A DNA stretch of 36,841 nt from a virus. The translations under genes were made by a program, and so were the position numbers. The notes beneath the pieces were generated by a model, which was not told where the DNA came from, did not search any database, and saw only the letters and a list, made by a program, of their open reading frames with translations. This document shows, in pieces, positions 6,970 through 13,086 of this stretch (positions are counted from its first letter, which is position 1; every line of letters starts with the position of its first letter). The stretch spans positions 1 through 36,841 of IMG/VR virus record IMGVR_UViG_3300011114_000676. One strand, given 5' to 3'.

Positions 6970-7060
6970 ACGATCGCAGCCTTGCCCCGGCAAGTGATGG
7001 CAACCCCATCGCTCGCCACGGGCGGCACGACGATCAACCCTGCCGACTTGGAGACACCCA

Positions 7061-7210
7061 ATGTTTGCTGACATCGAGACAACGATTCTGGCCTGCGACG
7101 ACAACGCAGCGATCTGCGACAAACTGAACCGCCCGCGCTTCGCCGCCGCTTGGCGCGCGATGGCGCAGCAGTTGCGCGACTTCGTTGCGCTGGGAGGTGC
7201 GTCGCTGTAA
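7061..7210 (+). CDS. Small hypothetical protein (49 aa)
   Basis: ATG 7061-7063 overlaps the end of the leader TTGGAGACACCCA, so the ribosome site is strong. The peptide MFADIETTILACDDNA... continues through a basic helix (NRPRFAAAWRAMAQQLRDFVAL) and stops at TAA 7208-7210. No family is recognised. The shared leader and the codon pattern are the evidence that it is real. The 91 bp before it hold only a 24-codon frame (6997-7071) that I do not call. Confidence 0.65.
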   Translation: MFADIETTILACDDNAAICDKLNRPRFAAAWRAMAQQLRDFVALGGASL

Positions 7211-7359
7211 CACGCAGCGCAGGAATGGTTGGGCAGTCAGGTCGTGGTGCCGCTTCGCATCGACCCCGAATTGCTGTTTGCCTGCGGGTTCGATTCCCGC
7301 GCCTGCGCCCGCCCGCTTCTGGGCTTTGACGCTGCTGCGGCAGCACCTTGGAGACACCC
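7211..7359 (+). other. Intergenic region holding a tRNA-like element
   Basis: There is no supported gene in these 149 bp. The stretch carries the tRNA-like element (7217-7308), a GCTGC.GGCAGC inverted repeat near 7331-7346 and the leader of the next gene. Confidence 0.5.
7217..7308 (+). ncRNA. tRNA-like element (T-arm and acceptor stem, non-canonical D/anticodon part)
   Basis: A perfect tRNA T-arm, GCGGG (7284-7288), TTCGATT loop, CCCGC (7296-7300), is followed directly by GCCTGCGC. This pairs with GCGCAGG (7217-7223) as a 7-bp acceptor-like stem. The span of about 90 nt fits a class II tRNA. Between them GGTCG/CGACC (7240-7244 with 7260-7264) makes a further hairpin, but I cannot fit a normal D-arm or anticodon loop and no CCA is encoded. 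It may be a degenerate or structured tRNA mimic, or the T-arm end of a tRNA captured as an attachment core. Confidence 0.4.
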
Positions 7360-7695
7360 ATGCCAGATCGAACCATCTACCTCGACCACCAAAACGATCG
7401 TTGCGCCGGCAACGTCAACGTCAACGCTCACGGCGGGCACGCAGACCCGATCTGCGTCCACATCACCCACTATGCCGTCAGTGGGGTATCCACCACGGTT
7501 GGACTGCGCTTGAGCGTCGCGCAGGCTCGCACGATCGCCGCGCTGATCGAACGCGCCTGCGACGACCACGACGCCAAGACGCTGCCGCCCAACGCCCGCC
7601 GCATCGACGACCAGCGCAGCAACGTCGATCTGGCCGCGCTGGCTGCGACGGTCGCAGGGTTCAACCCCGACGCCATTGAGGACGCGCGCCGCTGA
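7360..7695 (+). CDS. Hypothetical protein (111 aa)
   Basis: I do not recognise the family. The N-terminal half is rich in short beta-type segments with histidines (MPDRTIYLDHQ, HGGHADPICVHITHY), followed by VGLRLSVAQARTIAALIERA (about 49-68). The C-terminal part (NVDLAALAATVAGFNPDAIEDARR) is helical. A pattern of a beta sheet, a SVAQA-type helix and then a helical tail is common in small phage regulators, but nothing specific can be assigned. ATG 7360 overlaps the end of TTGGAGACACCCA. The stop overlaps the start of the next small gene (TGATG), indicating coupled translation. Confidence 0.65.
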   Translation: MPDRTIYLDHQNDRCAGNVNVNAHGGHADPICVHITHYAVSGVSTTVGLRLSVAQARTIAALIERACDDHDAKTLPPNARRIDDQRSNVDLAALAATVAGFNPDAIEDARR

Positions 7696-7868
7696 TGCGC
7701 CGACCTTGGCTGCGCTGCCGTCGTCGTCGCCCTGTCTGCCCGCTGCGGTGGCCCTCGCGCTGCCCAGCGGTGCAGGCAGACGATGCGTTCGTCGCGTGGC
7801 TCGACGACATCAAGGCGCGTCGTCTAGCTGCGCTGACGCCTGACGAGATCGACGCGCTGCCGTTTTGA
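7695..7868 (+). CDS. Small hypothetical protein (57 aa)
   Basis: The frame starts at ATG 7695 overlapping the previous stop and ends at TGA 7866-7868. The N-terminus is strongly basic (RPWLRCRRRRPVC). The C-terminal half reads AFVAWLDDIKARRLAALTPDEIDALPF, a clean amphipathic pattern that resembles a real protein end. It finishes 3 bp before promoter 3. The function is unknown. Confidence 0.55.
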   Translation: MRRPWLRCRRRRPVCPLRWPSRCPAVQADDAFVAWLDDIKARRLAALTPDEIDALPF

Positions 7869-7871
7869 CGG

Positions 7872-7899
7872 TTGACAACCGCGCCCAGTGGGCAACAAT
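7872..7899 (+). promoter_or_regulatory. Rightward promoter 3 (TTGACA-16-AACAAT)
   Basis: TTGACA (7872-7877) and AACAAT (7894-7899; 4/6) are 16 bp apart. The -10 context GGGCAACAATG is shared exactly with promoter 4 (10603-10630). Transcription should start at about 7905-7907, at the foot of the hairpin 7904-7951 and 200 nt ahead of the replication gene. Confidence 0.65.
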
Positions 7900-7903
7900 G
7901 GCG

Positions 7904-7951
7904 ATGCACTCTGCCCGCCGTTGGGTGTCTCCTGCGGCGCGGCGAGTGCAT
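7904..7951 (+). ncRNA. 5' hairpin with a loop complementary to the phage's shared start leader (candidate riboregulator)
   Basis: The stem is built from ATGCACTC/GAGTGCAT (7904-7911 with 7944-7951), GCC/GGC (7913-7915 with 7941-7943) and CGCCG/CGGCG (7916-7920 with 7935-7939), with single bulges at 7912 and 7940. That gives 16 base pairs closing a 14-nt loop, TTGGGTGTCTCCTG (7921-7934). The loop is the reverse complement of CAGGAGACACCCAA. Start leaders matching it are at 4651-4661 (11 nt), 5947-5955 (9), 7050-7061 (12), 7350-7360 (11), 8960-8970 (11 with one G-U), 10654-10661 (8) and 11561-11569 (9), and on the minus strand over the ParB start at 4348-4357 (10). It may be a trans-acting RNA or the first domain of the leader of the next gene; no terminator follows. 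Confidence 0.55.
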
Positions 7952-8012
7952 ACAAGACGCGATCTCGCCGCTGAACCCGGCACGCGCGCAGGTGGTATCC
8001 GTGACGACTTCA

Positions 8013-8096
8013 CCAACCCAGACTAGCCCGCGATCGCCAGCACAGCGCACCACCCGTTGCTGTTGGGGTTCACTTTCGCGGGTTAGTCTGGGTTGG
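8013..8096 (+). repeat. 21-bp inverted repeat in the leader of the replication initiator gene
   Basis: Arm 8013-8033 and arm 8076-8096 are complementary at 20 of 21 positions; the one difference is a G-T pair. The 42-nt interval contains a smaller CAGCA...TGCTG pairing. The right arm ends directly against the GCGAGG ribosome site of the gene starting at 8108. In RNA this would be a very stable leader hairpin that could control translation. In DNA it could be a cruciform or a dimeric binding site, as at replication origins. No T-run follows, so it is not a standard terminator. Confidence 0.75.
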
Positions 8097-8107
8097 CGAG
8101 GCGCACG

Positions 8108-8980
8108 ATGCCGAAACCCACACAACAAGTAGCCCATCGGCGCATCGCTGCTGACAGGCTGCAAGCCTACGAAGGGCGCGAACACCGTTGTCTGCGCGAT
8201 GTCTTGTTCTGGCTGATCGCTGGCCCAGACGCGACGCGCACCGGACTGCGCTACTGCCGCCCAACGAACATCGCACACGAACTGGGTTGGTCGGTCGGCA
8301 ACGTCGAAGCTGCGCTTGACCGCTTACAGGCAGACGGCGTGATTGTGCGTTCGCCAGAACAGCGCAGCGTGCTGTGTCTCGACGCGCTGGCGTGCGGCGT
8401 GCCGACGAACGACGATCACCGCGTGTCACTCCGACGCGACATCGAGCGTCACGCGCCTTGCGTCTGTGCTACGAAAGCGCTTGAAATGATTGGCGCGAAC
8501 CCTGACACAAAGGGGCACACAAAGAGCGACAGGGTGTCCGACATCAGTGTGCAGAGAACAGTGATCAGTGATCAGACTGTTGCGGCTGCGCCGCCTGTCG
8601 TCGAGCCGACAGCGACAGCCAGCGAACAACTGACTCTGACGCTCAAGACGCCCAAGCCCAAGCGCGAACCCGATCCGAAGTGGGCGCAAGCTGAAATCGT
8701 GCGCGGCGTCTGGAACGAGTTTGCAGCGCTCAACCCGAACTGGGCGCACTCCAGCAAACTGACGATCGCCACGGTCAACGTGCTGGCAGCAGCGCTGCGA
8801 CGACTGACCGACTACGACGGCGTGTTCGCGCTGTTCAAGGCGATCGCTGACGACCCATGGTTCGGTGGCGACAGGCGATCGACACCGTGGGACGTTGCCC
8901 AGTTCTGCGCGACAGCGAACCTTGACAAGGCGATTGCGCAATCGCGACGCACGACGTTTGGAGGCACCCATGCAGCGTGA
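8108..8980 (+). CDS. Replication initiator / helicase-loader-like protein with N-terminal winged helix
   Basis: The 290-residue protein has an N-terminal winged-helix-like domain (about residues 5-95): LRDVLFWLIA, CRPTNIAHELGWSVGNVEAALDRLQADGVIVR. A polar linker (about 115-190, rich in T, P, K) separates it from a C-terminal domain with WNEFAALNPNWAHSSKL and FKAIADDPWFGGDRRSTPWDVAQFCATANLDKAI. The latter resembles the C-terminal repeat of phage replisome organisers and helicase loaders. The next gene is a DnaB-like helicase (11-bp overlap), as in initiator-helicase pairs. ATG 8108 (GCGAGG, 7-nt spacing) is preferred over an in-frame TTG at 8093 that lies inside the inverted repeat. Short repeats in the linker (8558-8575) could mark an internal origin. 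Confidence 0.72.
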   Translation: MPKPTQQVAHRRIAADRLQAYEGREHRCLRDVLFWLIAGPDATRTGLRYCRPTNIAHELGWSVGNVEAALDRLQADGVIVRSPEQRSVLCLDALACGVPTNDDHRVSLRRDIERHAPCVCATKALEMIGANPDTKGHTKSDRVSDISVQRTVISDQTVAAAPPVVEPTATASEQLTLTLKTPKPKREPDPKWAQAEIVRGVWNEFAALNPNWAHSSKLTIATVNVLAAALRRLTDYDGVFALFKAIADDPWFGGDRRSTPWDVAQFCATANLDKAIAQSRRTTFGGTHAA

Positions 8981-10397
8981 CCCAGAACCCGGTGGCTTTG
9001 ACGCTGCCAGCCCGGTCAAGAGCGACCCGCGCGTACCGCCTGCAGCGCTGGCGTTTGAGGCGGCGATCATCGGCGCGTGTCTGTTCGACGCAGACGCTTG
9101 CGCGATTGCGCGATTGCACATGGAGCCCAACGACTGCTACGACCAGCGGCACAAGGTCGCGCTGCAAGCTGCGTTCGCTGTCGCAGATCGCGGCACGTTT
9201 GCTGATGCTGTCGCAGCGCACGAATGGATCGTCGAGCGCGGGCAGGGCGATCTGGTCACGTTGGGCTATCTGACGCAGCTTGCGCTGGCACCGGGCAGCA
9301 CCAGCGCGATCGAACACTACGCCCGCAAGGTACGCCGCTGCCGCGGCATGCGCGACGCGCTCGACGCTGCTGCGCGTCTGCTTGCGGAAGGCTTTGACCC
9401 GCGCTGCGACCCCGACGCCTTTGATGCGCTGTGGGGCAACGTCGAGAGGCACATGCGCGCGTTTGCCCAGCGCAGCGTGGGCGGCACCGAAACGATGCTG
9501 CAGGAGCGGTTGGCTGCGCTGTACGAACGATTCACAGCTGGCGTCGTCTTGCCGCGCGCGATCTCGACAGGTCTGGCTGATCTCGATCGTCTGCTGGGTG
9601 GCGGCATCAGACCGGGGCAGCTTGTCACGGTCGCAGGCAGACCGGGGCACGGCAAGACCTCGCTTGCGCTGGGCATGGTGCGCGCTGCCTGCATCGCAGG
9701 GCACAACGTCGCGTTTGTGTCGCTCGAAATGACCGGCGACGAACTGCTGGCGCGGGTGGCGTCTGCGCTGGTGCGCTTCGATGTCACGCGCGAAGCGCCG
9801 ACCGTCAGTGCGACACTCGCGATCCAGACTGTCGCGGCCACGCTGTCTGACTGGCGATGGCGCACGTTTGACACGCCCAACAGCGATTATCAGCGCATCG
9901 AGCGCTGGGCGACTGGGTTGCACGCCAGCGACCCGATTGATCTGCTGGTCGTGGACAACCTGCAAGACATCGCGTTGTCGCCTTATGCGCGGGTGCGGCA
10001 TGAGGAACTGGACGCGACGGTTCGCAAACTCAAACAGCTTGCCAAGACGCTGCGGTGCCCGGTGCTGATGCTCGCGCAGGCGACACGCGAGATCGACGAA
10101 CGCGGCGCGGCTGGCTACTACCGTCAAGCTGATGTCGCCGACACCAAAGCGATCGAGGGCGCGAGCGATGTGTTGCTGTTCACTTGGCAGCCGCCGACAG
10201 GCGACACGACGTTGCCGCAGGGCTACGCCGAACTGCAGATCGTCAAGAACCGGGCGGGCTACGGTGGTGTGATCCGCGCCGACTACGATGCGCCAACACA
10301 GTTGTTTCGCAACACGTTTGAGCCTGCGATCAACCGCCGCACACAAAGCGGCAGCAACGGTCGGGTGCCGACGCCCGCCAACGGGAACCGCCGATGA
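8970..10397 (+). CDS. dnaB: Replicative DNA helicase, DnaB-like
   Basis: The protein unwinds the replication fork 5'-3' as a hexamer. Its 475 residues have the DnaB N-terminal domain (about 25-125, EAAIIGACLFDADACA) and a RecA-like C-terminal domain. That domain has an ISTGLADLDRLLGGG entry (198-212), Walker A GRPGHGKTS (223-231), SLEMTGDEL (251-259), Walker B LLVVDNLQ (325-332) and a late LAQATREIDERG motif. The length and motif order fit standard phage DnaB helicases. The ATG follows TTTGGAGGCACCC, a one-base variant of the shared leader, and overlaps the initiator gene by 11 bp. Confidence 0.93.
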   Translation: MQRDPEPGGFDAASPVKSDPRVPPAALAFEAAIIGACLFDADACAIARLHMEPNDCYDQRHKVALQAAFAVADRGTFADAVAAHEWIVERGQGDLVTLGYLTQLALAPGSTSAIEHYARKVRRCRGMRDALDAAARLLAEGFDPRCDPDAFDALWGNVERHMRAFAQRSVGGTETMLQERLAALYERFTAGVVLPRAISTGLADLDRLLGGGIRPGQLVTVAGRPGHGKTSLALGMVRAACIAGHNVAFVSLEMTGDELLARVASALVRFDVTREAPTVSATLAIQTVAATLSDWRWRTFDTPNSDYQRIERWATGLHASDPIDLLVVDNLQDIALSPYARVRHEELDATVRKLKQLAKTLRCPVLMLAQATREIDERGAAGYYRQADVADTKAIEGASDVLLFTWQPPTGDTTLPQGYAELQIVKNRAGYGGVIRADYDAPTQLFRNTFEPAINRRTQSGSNGRVPTPANGNRR

Positions 10398-10597
10398 ACG
10401 TTACGATCACAATCAGTTGCGACGATGGGCAGACCCGACAGATTGCGGGCGCGCTGCGCCACGGGGTCACGTTCCAGCGCGTCGTCGTTGTGCTGGTGCG
10501 ACTGGCTGCGCTCGCGTTGCAGCCCGTTGGGCAACGCTGGGCGGCGACGCACGCACGCAAACCGTTGACATCACACGTTGACGCGCTGCTTGACTAA
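10394..10597 (+). CDS. Small hypothetical protein (67 aa)
   Basis: The start ATG overlaps the helicase stop (ATGA). The protein has an N-terminal beta stretch (MNVTITISCDDGQ), then FQRVVVVLVRLAALALQPV (about 27-45), a hydrophobic helix that might touch membrane, and an amphipathic C-terminus ending VDALLD. No family is recognised. Its last codons contain TTGAC steps at 10565, 10578 and 10590 that run into promoter 4. Confidence 0.6.
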   Translation: MNVTITISCDDGQTRQIAGALRHGVTFQRVVVVLVRLAALALQPVGQRWAATHARKPLTSHVDALLD

Positions 10598-10602
10598 CTT
10601 GC

Positions 10603-10630
10603 TTGACAACGCCGCAAAATGGGCAACAAT
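10603..10630 (+). promoter_or_regulatory. Rightward promoter 4 (TTGACA-16-AACAAT)
   Basis: TTGACA (10603-10608) and AACAAT (10625-10630) are spaced 16 bp, with the same GGGCAACAATG context as promoter 3. The start is expected near 10637, 28 bp before the RecE-like gene. Upstream TTGAC motifs at 10565, 10578 and 10590 give steps of 13, 12 and 13 bp, but the first three are in coding sequence. Confidence 0.65.
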
Positions 10631-10664
10631 GCAAGCAGGGCACGACGCCCGACGGAGACACACA

Positions 10665-11540
10665 GTGAACGACGTTGACTACTTTGCGCTTGAAGCGCTA
10701 TCGCAGAGCGGGGCGAAAGACCTGCTGATTTCGCCAGCGCTGTACCGCGCCAACCGTGACGCGCCCAGCAGCGACAACCCCGCCTTTGCGCTGGGTCGTC
10801 TGTTGCATGCGCTGGTGCTGACGCCTGACGCTGTGCCGTCGCTCTTCTCGACTGGGCCCGACCTGTCGAAACTGTGCGACCCCAAGACCGGGCAGCCGTA
10901 CAAGGTGCCTGCGATGTCGTCGGCGGGCAAAGACTTGATCGCCAAGTGGACGGCAGAGAACCCCGGCGTGCAGGTTGTGCCCGCAGCGGACTGGCAGAAC
11001 GCGCTTGAAATGTCGTGGGCGCTGCTCGACAGCACGATGCCCACGACGACGCTGACGCTGCGCCAGTTGCTGCAGCAGCAGACGGTGTTGACCGAAATCG
11101 CCGTCGTCTGGACTGACGAAGCGACCGGCGCGCAGTGCAAAGCGAAACCTGATCTGCTGGTCGTGCTGCCCGACGGTCGCGCTGTGTGCGTCGATCTCAA
11201 GACGACGGCAGCAGAGTTCAGCGCGGCGTCACTGTCGCGCGCGGCAGTCAGCTACGGCTACCACCGGCAGGCTGCACACTACTTGGCAGCGCTCGCGAAC
11301 CAAGGGCAGAACGACTGCGAGTTCTGGTTTGCGTTCGTCGGCAAGAGCAACCCGCACGAAGTCGCGTGGCTCAAGCCCAGCGATGCGATGCTGGCGGCTG
11401 GCGCGGCTGAAATGCTGGCGGCAAAAACGATCTACGCTGCTTGCGTGCAGGCGAACAGTTGGCCCAGCGCACAGGCTGCTGGCCTGCTGGGGCACGATCT
11501 CGATCTGCCGCGCTGGTACAAGACCGACGACGGCGAGTGA
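10665..11540 (+). CDS. RecE-like PD-(D/E)XK exonuclease
   Basis: This is a 5'-3' dsDNA exonuclease of the RecE/exodeoxyribonuclease VIII type (DUF3799-like), which makes 3' single strands for annealing. The 291-residue protein has GRLLHAL (44-50), with a histidine as in the lambda-exonuclease-like superfamily, and a nuclease core with KPDLL (161-165, D163) and VDLKT (176-180, D177 and K179). YGYHRQAAHYL (197-207) forms the QxxxY-type motif. GTG 10665 was chosen because GGAGACACACA precedes it and the upstream frame is inside another promoter. It is followed by a RecT-like gene, the usual two-gene recombination pair. Confidence 0.88.
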   Translation: MNDVDYFALEALSQSGAKDLLISPALYRANRDAPSSDNPAFALGRLLHALVLTPDAVPSLFSTGPDLSKLCDPKTGQPYKVPAMSSAGKDLIAKWTAENPGVQVVPAADWQNALEMSWALLDSTMPTTTLTLRQLLQQQTVLTEIAVVWTDEATGAQCKAKPDLLVVLPDGRAVCVDLKTTAAEFSAASLSRAAVSYGYHRQAAHYLAALANQGQNDCEFWFAFVGKSNPHEVAWLKPSDAMLAAGAAEMLAAKTIYAACVQANSWPSAQAAGLLGHDLDLPRWYKTDDGE

Positions 11541-11573
11541 CACAACCGCGCTGCGGCGCACAGGAGACAGGCG

Positions 11574-12542
11574 ATGTCAGAGCAAATCACAACCAAGACG
11601 ACGGAGCCGCGCAGCTTGGCGCAGTTCGTCGGGCAAGCGCTGGCCAACCCAGCGACGCGCGAACAGATCGCCACGGGGTTCGCACCTTGGCTTGACCGCG
11701 ACCAGTTCGCAGGGCAGTGCGCGATCGTCGCCGCTGACCCTGCGATGGCAGGTGCAGACTGGGGCTCGCTGCTGCGTGCGCTGTTCAAGGTTGGCCAATG
11801 GGGGTTGCTCCCCGGCCCAGCGCGCCACGTTTCACTGATCGTCGCCAAAGACGGCAGCGTGCAAGTGCGGCCAGAGTTTCGCGGCTGGCAGTACGTTTGG
11901 CAGATCGCAGGTTGGGAAGTCACTGCGCACCTCGTTCACTTCGGCGACGACTTCGCGATCGACAACATCGGCGCAGACGAGTTCACGGTTGCCAAGCACA
12001 GCTATGACCCATTTGGCGACCGGGTGCTGACCGACAAGACGACGCGCGGCGGGTACGTCAAGGGCGTGTCGCGGGTGACAGGCGAAGTGCGCTATCGGTT
12101 TGTGCCCATCGCCAAGATACTGTCGAACCGCGCCAAAGCGCAGACGCAAGCGGTCTGGGGCGCGCACTTCGCGGAAATGGCGCAGAAAACGCTGGTGCAT
12201 GTGGCGATGTCGCGCGGTTGGTTCCCGACCCCGGCAGCGATCGCGTCGGGTCTGGCTGAAATGGCAGACGCCGACCACGAAGCTGCGGGCGTCGTGCTGC
12301 AGCGGTCTGGCAGCGCTACCCCGGTCGCCACGCGCGCCAGTCAGATCGCTGCGAGGATCGCCGCCAGCGCTGCCCCAGCGCCCGCCAGCGCCCCGCAAAC
12401 GCCGCAGACGACTAACGACGCGCCTGCGGCTGAAACTCGCGTTGTGGGGCAACCTGACGCGCCCAGCGACGAAGCCGACGACGTTGACGATCTGCCGTGG
12501 AACTACGCTGCCGACAAGCAGGCTGATGGGGGCCTGCTGTGA
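11574..12542 (+). CDS. RecT-like single-strand annealing protein
   Basis: RecT anneals complementary single strands left by RecE and coats ssDNA. The 322-residue protein has the family core: an N-terminal helical start (RSLAQFVGQALANP), LLRALFKVGQWGLLPG, then VRPEFRGWQYVWQIAG and YVKGVSRVTGEVRYRF, followed by a Q-W-M-like region. The C-terminal 60 residues are A/P/D-rich and low-complexity, ending VDDLPWNYAADKQADGGLL. The DDLPW stretch resembles the acidic tail of SSB proteins that recruit partners. ATG 11574 has CAGGAGACA in front. Confidence 0.88.
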   Translation: MSEQITTKTTEPRSLAQFVGQALANPATREQIATGFAPWLDRDQFAGQCAIVAADPAMAGADWGSLLRALFKVGQWGLLPGPARHVSLIVAKDGSVQVRPEFRGWQYVWQIAGWEVTAHLVHFGDDFAIDNIGADEFTVAKHSYDPFGDRVLTDKTTRGGYVKGVSRVTGEVRYRFVPIAKILSNRAKAQTQAVWGAHFAEMAQKTLVHVAMSRGWFPTPAAIASGLAEMADADHEAAGVVLQRSGSATPVATRASQIAARIAASAAPAPASAPQTPQTTNDAPAAETRVVGQPDAPSDEADDVDDLPWNYAADKQADGGLL

Positions 12543-12907
12543 CCCGCGACCTGATGCACGAACTAGCGGCGAGTGAACCTGTGGTCGTTGACCCGTTGAC
12601 GCTCGACCCGTGGAAGCTGCGGGTGGCGCGCACGCTGGCGGGGTTGTCGCAGACGCAGCTTGCGCAGCGCGCAGGCTACAAGGGCGGCAACGCCCGTATC
12701 TGCCTGATTGAGGGCTATCGCGACAAGAAGTCGCGCGAGGCCAAGATGACTGCGCGTCTGGCTGCAGTGCTTGGCGTTGACCCGCTCGATCTGATGTCCA
12801 CCGCCGACGACCAGCTTGACGGCTGGGCACTGTTCAGCGACTGGAAGCGCGACGGCAAACCGCCGCTGCGCGAATGGGTGCGCAGGAACTTGGCGCAGAC
12901 GCGCTAA
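12539..12907 (+). CDS. XRE-family helix-turn-helix regulator
   Basis: The 122-residue protein has a Cro/C1-type helix-turn-helix at about residues 20-82: WKLRVARTLAGLSQTQLAQRAGYKGGNARICLIEGY, then LAAVLGVDPLDLM. The helix-turn-helix contains a 4-residue insertion (YKGGNA) before the recognition helix. The C-terminal 40 residues (DGWALFSDWKRDGKPPLREWVRRNL) are basic and unassigned. It starts at GTG 12539 overlapping the recT stop. It is more likely a switch of early transcription than a lysogeny repressor, since no integrase or divergent cro-type gene accompanies it. Confidence 0.82.
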   Translation: MTRDLMHELAASEPVVVDPLTLDPWKLRVARTLAGLSQTQLAQRAGYKGGNARICLIEGYRDKKSREAKMTARLAAVLGVDPLDLMSTADDQLDGWALFSDWKRDGKPPLREWVRRNLAQTR

Positions 12908-12915
12908 CGATCGAG

Positions 12916-12932
12916 GTCGGCAAGGTGCCGAC
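12916..12932 (+). repeat. Short stem-loop after the XRE gene
   Basis: GTCGGCA (12916-12922) and TGCCGAC (12926-12932) form a perfect 7-bp stem with loop AGG. No T-run follows, so it may slow ribosomes or RNases between cistrons, not end transcription. It lies in the 92-bp gap before the membrane peptide gene. Confidence 0.5.
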
Positions 12933-12999
12933 AGCGAACAGCAGCCGTGCGACACTCTGGGTCGAGCCCGCACGGTTGCCCGTATCACAGGAGTTTGCG

Positions 13000-13086
13000 A
13001 TGTCAGTAGATGCTCTGATCGACTTTGTGGGTGCTGTCGCGCTGTTCGCGATCGTCTGCGTGCTGGCGTTGTTGGTGTCGCCGTGA
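13000..13086 (+). CDS. Very small single-pass membrane peptide (28 aa)
   Basis: ATG 13000-13002 has a strong ACAGGAG 7 bp upstream. The peptide MSVDALIDFVGAV... continues as a clean transmembrane helix (about residues 8-26, VGAVALFAIVCVLALLV) and ends at TGA 13084-13086, overlapping the next GTG. Single-helix peptides like this occur in phages as toxins, holin partners or exclusion factors; nothing here selects one. Confidence 0.6.
   Translation: MSVDALIDFVGAVALFAIVCVLALLVSP

Noticed and set aside
6997-7071. 24-codon frame before the 49-aa gene
   Set aside because: No leader before its ATG; it reads through the leader of the next gene.
6163-7122. Minus-strand frame of 319 codons opposite the DUF932 gene
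   Set aside because: Low-complexity V/A/R/Q composition, no ribosome site and full overlap with a recognised gene.
7217-7308. Normal tRNA gene
   Set aside because: No canonical D-arm or anticodon loop could be fitted, so it is listed only as tRNA-like.
7280-7310. attP core for integration into a tRNA gene
   Set aside because: No integrase or excisionase is visible in the window, and upstream pairing suggests its own structure.
7940-7960. Minus-strand gene using the GGAGACACCCAA seen on the reverse strand at 7921-7932
   Set aside because: No ATG at suitable distance; the frame that could use it (GTG inside the repeat) is arginine-rich and crosses the promoter.
8093-8107. Alternative TTG start of the initiator gene
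   Set aside because: It lies inside the inverted repeat arm without a ribosome site; ATG 8108 has GCGAGG at good spacing.
8835-10346. Minus-strand frame of 503 codons opposite the helicase gene
   Set aside because: The plus strand encodes all DnaB motifs; the antisense frame is a codon-bias shadow.
12539-12907. CI-type lysogeny repressor
   Set aside because: No divergent cro-like gene, no peptidase-type C-domain and no integration genes; a general XRE regulator is all that can be said.
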